12,284 nucleotides of DNA, taken from Acidobacteriota bacterium (GTDB lineage: Bacteria; Acidobacteriota; Blastocatellia; Pyrinomonadales; Pyrinomonadaceae). Where the stretch lies: NCBI GenBank assembly GCA_963169175.1, contig CAUJFK010000307.1, forward strand, positions 1-12,284. The letters are read 5' to 3'. The position numbers and the translations under genes are program-made. The notes under the pieces are model-generated. The model did not search any database. It was not told the origin of the DNA and saw only the letters and a program-made list of their open reading frames with translations. This document shows positions 1 to 7,663 of this stretch, piece after piece (the stretch's first letter is position 1; every line of letters starts with the position of its first letter).

Positions 1-2
1 AG

Positions 3-374
3 CGACGCGTTGAGGAGCCGCTTCCGCCGCGGCCTTTGGCGGATGAGCCTCAACCATACAGCGAGCCGAAAGACAGCCCGGCGCGGGCGGCTGTTCCGAT
101 CAAGGTGCCGGCTCCGGTGGATCGAATACCACGGCCGCGAAGAGAGCGTCCGGCTCCGGTGCCGCAGGCTGAGCGGGCCTTTCAGCCGATAGGCCTCGCC
201 GAACGTGCCGAAGATGCGGCGATAGACGGCCGTGTGGTGCGTGTGGATGTGCCAAGAGCGACGCTTTTTGCGATGGGCGTGGACCTTCCGCTTGAAAACG
301 GTACGCGATCTGTTAAAGCAGACCTGCTTCTCGGCCCGGACGGATCGCCGCGGGCCATCAGATTGGTCGAATAA
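3..374 (+). CDS. C-terminal part of a probable anti-sigma factor-like protein (5' end outside window)
   Basis: The frame is open from the left edge of the window to a TAA stop at 372-374, so this is the 3' end of a longer gene; the TTG at 36 is not a convincing start. The visible part has two sections. Roughly the first 55 residues are rich in Pro, Arg, Ala and Glu, which looks like a disordered linker. The last 50 or so residues form a compact section with the motifs VVRVDVPRATL and VKADLLLGPDG and the ending RAIRLVE. From memory, this tail resembles the C-terminus of acidobacterial anti-sigma factors, which carry an N-terminal zinc-finger (zf-HC2) and usually follow an ECF sigma gene. The zinc-finger and any membrane segment would lie upstream and are not visible. 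The next gene starts 26 nt after the stop, which suggests co-transcription. Family assignment is an inference; that the frame is coding is supported by the conserved-looking tail and the absence of stops. Confidence 0.55.
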   Translation, partial: RRVEEPLPPRPLADEPQPYSEPKDSPARAAVPIKVPAPVDRIPRPRRERPAPVPQAERAFQPIGLAERAEDAAIDGRVVRVDVPRATLFAMGVDLPLENGTRSVKADLLLGPDGSPRAIRLVE

Positions 375-400
375 CATAAATATTAAAGGTAGTTAGAGTT

Positions 401-1363
401 ATGAAAACGCTTGCAGGAATAGTGTTGTTTGTTCTTTTGGGAGTGGTTGTAAACGGCCAGTCAATGATGTCATCGAGGAATATGTTCGAATCGTCCGCGA
501 TGACCGAGAGGACTATCAAAGGGGCTCCTTTTTCGGCCGTTGAGGTCAATGAAAGTGTCCAGGCCTTTGCCGATGGGAACCGGATCGTTCGCAGTTCTAC
601 CAATAAGCTGTTTCGCAGCAGTGAGGGACGATTTCGACGTGAACTGTCCGGCGGCTCCGGCGGCTCATGGGGATCGTTCTATTCGTTCGGCCCCGAGATC
701 ACGATCCTCGACCCGATCGGCGGTTTTCGTTACATGCTCGATACAAAGCAGAAAACGGCGCGGGCAGGACGGCTAAGGCAAACCAGTATACTTGCTTCGC
801 CCGCGGCGCAGACCGATAAACAACCGGCCTCGGTCACTGAAAAGACGAACGCGGAGCGAAAGCGGGCGGAAGCTAATGCCGTTGCCGCGGCCAAGGCCTC
901 GAATTCCCGCTCAGATGGACAGATGGGCAGTTCTGAGCACGGTTTCGGGCCACGAGTTAAGTACGACACCCGTACTGAAGATCTTGGTACAAGGACCATC
1001 GAAGGTGTTAACGCGGTGGGAAAACGGACCATTACTACCATTCCGGCAGGCGACATCGGCAACGAACGAGCTATCGAGATAGTTTACGAAAAATGGTATT
1101 CGAATGATCTGCAGTTGGTCGTCATGTCAAAGCACAGCGACCCGCGGTTTGGCGAGCAAACCTACCGGCTGACCAATATTTCGCGCAACGAGCCGGACCC
1201 GGGGCTGTTTGAAGTGCCGGCCGGATACAAGGTGGTAACAGAATCTCGGGGCGGTTACTCGTTCGGCAGCTCAAGATCTGGTGAAGGAGGCCAGAATTCG
1301 GTTTGGACAACATCATCCGGTCCAGGATCGTTCACGACAACGGTGCGGTCCACGAAACCCTGA
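401..1363 (+). CDS. Secreted protein of unknown function (320 aa)
   Basis: Residues 1-20 form a signal peptide (MKT, hydrophobic core LAGIVLFVLLGVVV, then NGQ), so the protein is probably periplasmic or exported. Three sections follow. Residues about 35-130 hold an ERTIKGAPFSA motif, an ADGNRI motif and a DPIGGFRYMLD motif. Residues about 130-180 are a low-complexity stretch rich in Ala, Lys, Glu and Ser. Residues about 185-280 contain EDLGTRTIEGV, GKRTITTIP, WYSNDLQLVV and LFEVPAGYKV. The tail is rich in Gly and Ser. I recognise the overall pattern as a secreted protein common in Acidobacteriota, often beside ECF sigma/anti-sigma genes, but I know of no proven function; the second half may be a beta-rich fold of the LolA/RseB kind (weak guess). 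The ATG at 401 is preceded by a modest AAAGG ribosome site at 385-389. The gene lies 26 nt behind the anti-sigma-like gene and ends 76 nt before a terminator stem. Confidence 0.85.
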   Translation: MKTLAGIVLFVLLGVVVNGQSMMSSRNMFESSAMTERTIKGAPFSAVEVNESVQAFADGNRIVRSSTNKLFRSSEGRFRRELSGGSGGSWGSFYSFGPEITILDPIGGFRYMLDTKQKTARAGRLRQTSILASPAAQTDKQPASVTEKTNAERKRAEANAVAAAKASNSRSDGQMGSSEHGFGPRVKYDTRTEDLGTRTIEGVNAVGKRTITTIPAGDIGNERAIEIVYEKWYSNDLQLVVMSKHSDPRFGEQTYRLTNISRNEPDPGLFEVPAGYKVVTESRGGYSFGSSRSGEGGQNSVWTTSSGPGSFTTTVRSTKP

Positions 1364-1439
1364 TCGCGGCATTTTCGTATAGAGTTTCGTGCGTCGCATA
1401 TTGCTCCTCCAAGAAGCAAGACGCTCAAAGAGGGTCCGC

Positions 1440-1471
1440 AGGTCCGCCAACCAGCGGGCCTTTCTATTTTT
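1440..1471 (+). terminator. Rho-independent terminator of the left (+) module
   Basis: An 8-bp stem (1440-1447 with 1454-1461, AGGTCCGC/GCGGGCCT, one T-G wobble) closes a 6-nt CAACCA loop and is followed by the T-rich tail TTCTATTTTT at 1462-1471. It lies 76 nt beyond the stop of the secreted-protein gene and between two convergent genes. On the opposite strand the hairpin has no T-tract on its 3' side, so it probably does not end transcription of the GH3-GH144 gene efficiently. Confidence 0.75.
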
Positions 1472-1505
1472 AACCTCATTCTGATCCGTGTGATCTCAGC
1501 ATTTT

Positions 1506-4500
1506 TCAAACGCGTTCCAGTGATATAAGCTTCATCGCCCGGCGTACCTCGTCATTCTGCATAAACCAGTACCACACCTTTCCGCTGCGAAGATTCTCGG
1601 CGCTCAGGAGCGTAATACCCAGATCGATCCCGATCACATCCTGACCGACCCAGCCGTTATTTGGATTAAAGGCGTCAACAAAGCCATATTTGCCGTAAAC
1701 CTTATCACCGTATTTTTCCTTGATCTCCTTCAGCACAGGCATCGTTATCTCAGGTGCGAACATTAGCGACCCGGCCGATGCACAAGGCACGACCGTCCCA
1801 TCAATAGCCGGATTGCGTGGCGGAGCGCCCCACGCAATATAGCCGCGCTGGTTGTCCGATGCGGTCAAGCCCCACATAGTCAGCGAGTATTTCGGAAAAT
1901 CTTTGCTCAGCACGCGAGCCGCGAAAAGCTGCTGGGCACGTGTCGCCTTAACAGAATTTTCGAAATAATCCACGTACGGCGGCCTTGTCTCCCGCCGGTT
2001 GCGAAAATCGACCCACGCATGCGAGAACTGATGAATGAACAAGGGTGCGACAGCGCCGAGATAACGCTGGCCTTCATATTCGTTCCAATCACGACGCAGC
2101 GCGTACCACGACTGCGGAGGGATCGGTTTGGATGGCGAGCCGATGGCCAGCAGATACAAGATCATTTGCTCACTGTAATCATTCCAGCGGTTCGCTATCC
2201 ATCCGCGTTCCGGCCGCCAGCCGTGCGAAAGCAGATACGGATGCCCGTTGAGCATCCAGTCAAAATCTACGCGGGCATAGATCTGATCGGCTAATCGCAC
2301 GATCTCTTTGTCTTCCTTAAAGCAGCTTTTTGCCGTAAGCACGCCGCCAAGCAGAAGGGCCGAATCGATAGAAGATATCTCGCTGTTCCATCGCCGCTCG
2401 CCGGTCTCATAGTCCATCCAGTGATAGAACCATCCATTTTGTTGTGGAGCCCGGTTGGCAAAGAAATCGAGCGCCTTTCTGGCTCGTTCGATGGCCGCTG
2501 CCCGCGGGACCCAGCCGCGATCGGCGGCGACGCAATATCCTGTGATCGCAAACCCTGAGGCGCCCGAGCTGGCGATGTTGTACGAATTGTGGCCCTTCGG
2601 CTTTGCCTGGCCGTCGGCACGTGTCCGGTCGAGCGTCAGCCCGTTCTCCGGGTTCGTGTGTTCCCAGAAATATTGGAACGTCCGCCGTTGGAGATCTTCA
2701 AGAAAAGTGTCGTCCTGCGGTGATACATTAGCCGTCGGGACAGGTGCGGCGGGCGGCGGTTCGACCGGTATGTTCGATACCGGCGTCCTGGCCCGCGGTG
2801 GTGAGTGGCGGTCAACGACAGAGAAGGAACTCTGTACACCGCTGTCGCTGCTGTTGCCGACATAGACCTGAAACTCGCCCGTCTCGAGCACGGGTTTGAG
2901 GTCGCGGCCGAGAAATTCAAGTTCCTTGCGGCCTAGAGTAAATTCGACGGTCTGCGTCTCGCCCTGCTGCAGCGTTAACCGCTTGAACCCGCGCAGTTCC
3001 TTGACGGGCCGAGTTACGGTCGCGGCTACGTCATGAATATAAAGCTGTACTACCTCATCACCGGCAACGGGGCCGATATTGCTGACCTCGGCCGTGACTT
3101 TTAGGCGCTCGGTCGGCAGAATTTCAAGCTTGCTCAATTTCAGGTTATCGACCCTGAACTTCGTATAGCTCAACCCATAGCCAAAGGGATAAAGCGGAGT
3201 GTTGTCGATATCGAGATATTTCGAGGTGTACTTATTGCTCGCCGCGAACGGCCGGCCCGTATTTTTGTGGTTGTAATAGATCGGGACCTGGCCCACAGAA
3301 CGCGGAAATGTGACCGGCAGCTTTCCGCCCGGATTTGCGTCGCCGAAAAGCGTATCGACGATCGCCGGTCCCGCCATCGTGCCCGGAAACCAGGCTTCGA
3401 GGATCGCGGGCGAATTTTCGGCAACCCAGTTTATCGTCAGCGGCCGGCCATTGATTAGAACTACGGCGTACGGCTTGCCGGTTGCGTGAACGGCCTTTAT
3501 CAGATCAAGCTGGCGGCCGGGCAGATCAATGTTGCTCCGCGAAGATGCCTCGCCGCTCATCGCCGATGATTCGCCGACAACCAGCACCGTAAAGTCCGAA
3601 TCCTTTGCGGCGTCCGCGGCCTTTGCGAAACCGGCGTCAGTCTCGCATTTCGGGTCACAGCCGGTTTCGAACCGCAGTTTCATCCGCGGATACTTTTGCC
3701 GAAGTGCTTCGACGACCGTTATCGGGTCGTCCGGCTTGCCGTCGCCGGCCCAGTTGCTGTTCATCTCGGCCTTGTTATCGGCCAGTGAGCCGATGACAGC
3801 TATCTCATCGATGCCTTTTCTTATCGGCAATGTCTGATCGTTGTTCTTTAGAAGAACGAACGACCGCTCTGCCGCTGTTTTTGCAAGGTCGCGGTTAGCT
3901 TGCTTGAAAACCTCATTTTTCTCGCGGGCCTCATCGGCGAACGGATGATCGAACAGGCCGAGGCGGAATTTTATCCGCAGAACATTGCGCACGGCCTCAT
4001 CGACCGTCGCCATCGAAATGCGTTTGTCTTTTAGAAGCTGCTCGCCGTATTTGTTGTAAAACCGGCTGACCATTTCCATATTGGTCCCGGCATTGAGTGC
4101 GTACATTGCTGCCGACGGTTCGTCCTTTGCCAGCCCGTGGAACATCAACTCCATTACCGCCGTGTAATCGCTGACGACAAGGCCGTCAAAGCCCCATTCT
4201 TTGCGCAGCACTTCGCGCAGGACAAACGGGTTGGCTGTCGCGGGCACGCCGTCAAGGTCGTTGAATGAGGTCATGAATGAGTCAACGCCCGCATCGAGCG
4301 CCGCCTTGAACGGAGGGAAATAGATCTCGCGCAGTGCGCGTTCGGTAAGGTTGGTCGTATTGTAATCGCGGCCTGCCTCGGCGGCACCGTAACCGACCCA
4401 GTGTTTTGCGGTTGCGAGGACCTTATCGGGGCGGCTGTAATCAGTGCCCTGAAATCCGCGAACGCGTGCCCACGCGGCCTGCGAACCGAGATATGTGTCC

Positions 4501-5039
4501 TCGCCCGCCCCTTCGATAATGCGGCCCCAACGCGGATCGCGGGCAATATCGACCATCGGCGCAAATGTCCAGTGTACGCCTGCGGCGCGCGATTCGGCAG
4601 CGGCAGCGGCGGCGGTCCGCTCAAGCATAGACATGTCCCAGCTTGCCGTTTCGCCCAACGGGACCGGGAAGATCGTCCGATAACCGTGAATGACGTCAAA
4701 GCCGAGCAGGATCGGGATCTTCAACCGCGATTCAAGCGCCGCCCGCTGGAGTTCGTTCGTCATCCGCGCGCCGCGAACGTTCAGCGTCGAACCGAGCAGG
4801 CCTTTGCGTGCCAACTCCAGTTGTTCGGGCCGATAGGTGCCGTTAGCATCGCCATCCAATTGCTGCAGCTGCCCGAGTTTTTCGGCAATCGTCATGCGGG
4901 CGACGAGTGCATTGATCTTTCGCTCGATCTCCGCATTCTTTCTTGCGACGGCCGGTGCATTCCGCTGGGCCGGGCCGGCAGCCGAGAAGAGAAACAGAAA
5001 AACAAGGGCAAACGCGAACGGGCGTAGGGTTCGTTTCAT
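1506..5039 (-). CDS. Secreted GH3 beta-glucosidase fused to GH144/glycoamylase domain (1,177 aa)
   Basis: The start is taken at ATG 5039 because an AGGAG ribosome site (5045-5049) lies 5 nt before it and a signal peptide follows at once (MKRTLRPF, hydrophobic core, AGPAQ near residue 25); an in-frame ATG at 5054 lies upstream of that site. Residues about 35-740 form a full BglX-type GH3 enzyme. They include KH at 212-213, the nucleophile motif VVSDY (Asp291), the likely acid/base Glu497 in SGEASSRSNIDLPG, and a fibronectin III-like domain at about 640-735. A proline-rich linker (about 746-772) leads to a second full enzyme domain at about 775-1177, matching the Pfam Glycoamylase/GH144 type: FQYFWEHTNPENGL, SSGASGFAITGY, FYHWMDY, SEISSIDSALLLGG, FIHQFSHAWVDFR, WGLTASDN and NNGWVGQD. 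GH144 was founded on a bacterial endo-beta-1,2-glucanase, and GH3 includes enzymes that remove glucose from beta-1,2-gluco-oligosaccharides. The inferred role is endo plus exo cleavage of beta-1,2-glucan outside the cytoplasm. The gene is last in its operon, 22 nt after the GH2 gene. GH3 may have other beta-glucoside specificities. Confidence 0.92.
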   Translation of the reverse strand: MKRTLRPFAFALVFLFLFSAAGPAQRNAPAVARKNAEIERKINALVARMTIAEKLGQLQQLDGDANGTYRPEQLELARKGLLGSTLNVRGARMTNELQRAALESRLKIPILLGFDVIHGYRTIFPVPLGETASWDMSMLERTAAAAAAESRAAGVHWTFAPMVDIARDPRWGRIIEGAGEDTYLGSQAAWARVRGFQGTDYSRPDKVLATAKHWVGYGAAEAGRDYNTTNLTERALREIYFPPFKAALDAGVDSFMTSFNDLDGVPATANPFVLREVLRKEWGFDGLVVSDYTAVMELMFHGLAKDEPSAAMYALNAGTNMEMVSRFYNKYGEQLLKDKRISMATVDEAVRNVLRIKFRLGLFDHPFADEAREKNEVFKQANRDLAKTAAERSFVLLKNNDQTLPIRKGIDEIAVIGSLADNKAEMNSNWAGDGKPDDPITVVEALRQKYPRMKLRFETGCDPKCETDAGFAKAADAAKDSDFTVLVVGESSAMSGEASSRSNIDLPGRQLDLIKAVHATGKPYAVVLINGRPLTINWVAENSPAILEAWFPGTMAGPAIVDTLFGDANPGGKLPVTFPRSVGQVPIYYNHKNTGRPFAASNKYTSKYLDIDNTPLYPFGYGLSYTKFRVDNLKLSKLEILPTERLKVTAEVSNIGPVAGDEVVQLYIHDVAATVTRPVKELRGFKRLTLQQGETQTVEFTLGRKELEFLGRDLKPVLETGEFQVYVGNSSDSGVQSSFSVVDRHSPPRARTPVSNIPVEPPPAAPVPTANVSPQDDTFLEDLQRRTFQYFWEHTNPENGLTLDRTRADGQAKPKGHNSYNIASSGASGFAITGYCVAADRGWVPRAAAIERARKALDFFANRAPQQNGWFYHWMDYETGERRWNSEISSIDSALLLGGVLTAKSCFKEDKEIVRLADQIYARVDFDWMLNGHPYLLSHGWRPERGWIANRWNDYSEQMILYLLAIGSPSKPIPPQSWYALRRDWNEYEGQRYLGAVAPLFIHQFSHAWVDFRNRRETRPPYVDYFENSVKATRAQQLFAARVLSKDFPKYSLTMWGLTASDNQRGYIAWGAPPRNPAIDGTVVPCASAGSLMFAPEITMPVLKEIKEKYGDKVYGKYGFVDAFNPNNGWVGQDVIGIDLGITLLSAENLRSGKVWYWFMQNDEVRRAMKLISLERV

Positions 5040-5044
5040 TATCA

Positions 5045-5049
5045 CTCCT
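5045..5049 (-). promoter_or_regulatory. Shine-Dalgarno site that fixes the GH3-GH144 start
   Basis: On the minus strand the sequence reads AGGAG, then 5 nt, then ATG AAA CGT. This places translation start at 5039 rather than at the in-frame ATG at 5054, which overlaps the region just before the site. It is the clearest ribosome site in the operon; the EEP and GH2 genes lack one. Confidence 0.75.
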
Positions 5050-5061
5050 GACATAATTCTT

Positions 5062-7641
5062 TTACTTGATCCGCAGCAACCGCAGGCCGCTCAATATCGG
5101 CTGTCCGTTGATCGGCCCAAATTTGATCCAGATGCCGCTTTGATCGCGGGTGGAAACGCGAAACTTTCGCTTCAAAATCGTAAACTGGCCGGCTTCTTTT
5201 ACCAGATCGAGCGAGGCGATCCCTTTATTTCCGTTGACCAAAACATCGAATACACGCTCACCGGTCTTGATGTTTTTCAATTCGGCAAACCACAGCTCGA
5301 CGTCATATTCCCCATCCGCGACATCGAAGCGATATCCGAACGTTCCCTCACGAGCGGTCTGGGCAACGGCGTCGAGGTCAGTGCCGAGAATATTGCGAAG
5401 GTTCGATATTCCCTTGGATGCATCGCCGGTATAACCCCAGCCGCCGGGTGTATATGGCCGGTCGACCTGCCACATCGAACCGGTTTCGTGGATGTACTCG
5501 AAAGTTGCTCCGGCATTGATCCCGATATCGCTCATATCAGCCGGATCGACCCATTTGACCGTGGCCTCATCCGTGACCGCCGCATCTGCCTTTGTTCCTC
5601 GTGCAGCAAGCGTATTCAAACCCAGCCGAAACGTTACATTCCACGTTGAGCGGTGCGATGGCATCGTATTCTTCTTTCCGAGGGAAACGCCGTTTACAAA
5701 AAGTTCGGCCACTGTCAGATTTGTATAGACATCAACCGGCTGCGAACTACTGCCGCTCCGCACGGGCCAATCGCGGACGCCAATATGCAACACCGGTGTT
5801 GATACAAAACTTGCCTTGTATTGCGACAGAACATCCTTCGGTTTGCGGTCGTAGGTGAGCAGGCCTTTCTGGTTTATATGCGGAATAGTGTCGCCGCGAA
5901 ATTCGGAGCTAAAGTCGAACATATTCCAGACCGCACCGCCCGAAATGAACTTTCTCTCATTCATCTGCCTCAAATAAGATTCGTGATACACCCGCTGCCA
6001 TTCGGTGGTCGAATCAAACCGTACCGGTGCCAGCGAATGGACGCGTTGGTCGGCGTTTGCACCGTATTCGCTAATGAACTGCGGCCGGTTGGGAAAGCGG
6101 CGATGCTGATCATCCATGAACTTGCCGAGATCGTCGAAGACGCCGTAATACCAGCCAAAATACAAGTTCCAGCCGATCACATCTGTAATCTCGCCGAGGC
6201 CGGACGCATGATAGCGGTCCGTAGCGTCTCCGCGGTCGAACGCGATCGCCGTCATGCGGCCGGGGTCTTCTTCGTGAACTATTTTTTCTAGGCGCCTTGC
6301 CAATTCGACAGTCGCCTTTGTGTACTCCTCCGTTTTTGGGGCCGCAAGGAAGATTTCGTTCATATAGCCCCACAAAATTACCGATGGATGATTGCGGTGC
6401 TGACGGATCATCTCACGCAGCATTACCTCGGAATTGTGGTTGAACGCGTCGGAAAGGTGAACGAGGTTTACAATAGGGATCTCTTCCCACAACATCAGTC
6501 CGAGCCGGTCGGCGGCGGCCAGCACCGACGGATCTTGCGGATAATGTGCAAGACGCACGAAATTGAACCCGTTCTCTTTTATGATCTCAAGATCGCGGAC
6601 CTGCAGGTTGTCCGGGACAGCATTACCAAACCCGGCGCGATCCTGATGTCGATTTGTCCCGCGAAGCTTGAGCGGCTTGCCATTCAAGAAAAACCCTTCG
6701 GCAGGATCGAACCGGTATGAGCGGAAACCGAGCGGTTCATTCAGCTCATCAAGCACTTTCCCGTTTTCGCGAAGGACGCTTCGAACGGTGTAGAGATATG
6801 GATCATCGGGCGACCATAGCTTTGGGCGTTGGACGCGAAGCGGAAGATGTTTGAAACCCGCTTCTCCTTGGGCGGGAACTTGCAACTCAGACCTCGTCGA
6901 AACAAGCGGTGCACCGCCTTTGTCAAAAATGGTCGTAACGATCTCGAATTTGCGGGCCCGATCCGATGTGTTTGCGATCGAACCAGTGACTTCGGCCGTT
7001 CGTGCCGCGGTTGATGTGTTATTCCGCGCAAGCGAATCGGGTGTTCGCACGACGATCCCCGGCCCGGCCATGTCCGTTATTTTGAAATGCGCATCGCTCG
7101 CCGCAATTATCCAAACATCACGATAGATTCCGCCGTGCATATTGAAGTCGGCATCAAGCGGCGGAATGTCTTTGTTAAGCGAGTTGTCCACCTTGACCGT
7201 TATCATGATCGGGCCGCTGAACTTTACGAACTCGGTAATATCAAAAACAAAGGCCGTATAGCCGCCGATATGGCCGCCGGCGCGTTTTTCATTTACGAAA
7301 ACTTCGGCGGATTGATTTACGCCTTCAAAGTATAGAAAAATTCGTTTCCCGCTGAGTGCGGGATCAAGATCCAGCTGTTTTCGATACCAACCGATACCAC
7401 GGCGATAACCCGGTTCATCGTCAAGCGTGTCTGCGATGTTCCACGTGTGCGGCAGATTTACCTTCTGCCACCCAGCCGTATCGACGGAGTTCGATTGTCC
7501 ATTCGGGGCATCTGAACCTATAAATGTCCAGCCATCGTTTATTGTGAACCGCAGGCGCGCATCGGCACGGGCTTGTCCCGCCGCCGCGAGAATACAGGCG
7601 AGCAAGAGAGCAAAGCACAAAATTGATCGCTTAAAGATCAT
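5062..7641 (-). CDS. Secreted GH2 family glycosidase with C-terminal malectin domain (859 aa)
   Basis: The start is set at ATG 7641: it begins a signal peptide (MIFKRS, core ILCFALLLACILAAA, AQARA near residue 25), while the frame upstream of it overlaps the EEP gene and encodes Cys/Arg-rich non-globular sequence. The GH2 order is visible. A jelly-roll sugar-binding domain (about 30-185) has LPHTWN, GIGWYRKQL and FEGVNQSAEVFVN. An immunoglobulin-like domain spans about 190-310. A TIM barrel (about 312-610) has LRGTNRHQD, FVRLAHYP, the acid/base Glu429 in WGYMNE, the nucleophile Glu525 in ISEYGAN, and AVWNMFDF. A further beta domain (about 615-700) precedes a malectin-type carbohydrate-binding domain (about 706-857: INAGATFEY, DRPYTPGGWGYTG, YDVELWFAEL, RVFDVLVNG). 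GH2 covers beta-galactosidase, beta-glucuronidase, beta-mannosidase and others; the motifs do not settle which. It sits 22 nt from both neighbours, without a clear Shine-Dalgarno, so translation may depend on coupling to the EEP gene. Confidence 0.92.
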   Translation of the reverse strand: MIFKRSILCFALLLACILAAAGQARADARLRFTINDGWTFIGSDAPNGQSNSVDTAGWQKVNLPHTWNIADTLDDEPGYRRGIGWYRKQLDLDPALSGKRIFLYFEGVNQSAEVFVNEKRAGGHIGGYTAFVFDITEFVKFSGPIMITVKVDNSLNKDIPPLDADFNMHGGIYRDVWIIAASDAHFKITDMAGPGIVVRTPDSLARNNTSTAARTAEVTGSIANTSDRARKFEIVTTIFDKGGAPLVSTRSELQVPAQGEAGFKHLPLRVQRPKLWSPDDPYLYTVRSVLRENGKVLDELNEPLGFRSYRFDPAEGFFLNGKPLKLRGTNRHQDRAGFGNAVPDNLQVRDLEIIKENGFNFVRLAHYPQDPSVLAAADRLGLMLWEEIPIVNLVHLSDAFNHNSEVMLREMIRQHRNHPSVILWGYMNEIFLAAPKTEEYTKATVELARRLEKIVHEEDPGRMTAIAFDRGDATDRYHASGLGEITDVIGWNLYFGWYYGVFDDLGKFMDDQHRRFPNRPQFISEYGANADQRVHSLAPVRFDSTTEWQRVYHESYLRQMNERKFISGGAVWNMFDFSSEFRGDTIPHINQKGLLTYDRKPKDVLSQYKASFVSTPVLHIGVRDWPVRSGSSSQPVDVYTNLTVAELFVNGVSLGKKNTMPSHRSTWNVTFRLGLNTLAARGTKADAAVTDEATVKWVDPADMSDIGINAGATFEYIHETGSMWQVDRPYTPGGWGYTGDASKGISNLRNILGTDLDAVAQTAREGTFGYRFDVADGEYDVELWFAELKNIKTGERVFDVLVNGNKGIASLDLVKEAGQFTILKRKFRVSTRDQSGIWIKFGPINGQPILSGLRLLRIK

Positions 7642-7663
7642 TAGGGTGATGGAAACGAGCGGC

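Noticed and set aside
10..192. 60-codon Arg-rich frame at the left edge
   Set aside because: It overlaps the anti-sigma-like frame, which has the conserved-looking tail; the Arg/Ser-rich product looks like an out-of-frame reading.
1440..1471. Bidirectional terminator for both convergent genes
   Set aside because: Only the plus strand has a T-tract after the stem; on the minus strand the downstream sequence is not T-rich.
1255..1509. 84-codon minus-strand frame starting at a TTG that overlaps the GH3-GH144 stop
   Set aside because: It runs antisense through the secreted-protein gene, has no ribosome site at the TTG and no recognisable domain; the overlap with the stop looks fortuitous.
4401..5027. 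208-codon plus-strand frame antisense to the GH3 N-terminal region
   Set aside because: It is a GC-rich shadow of the conserved GH3 gene with Arg/Ala-rich, non-globular translation.
5040..5054. Earlier ATG (5054) as start of the GH3-GH144 gene
   Set aside because: The AGGAG site lies downstream of it, inside those first codons, and is correctly spaced for the ATG at 5039, where the signal peptide begins.
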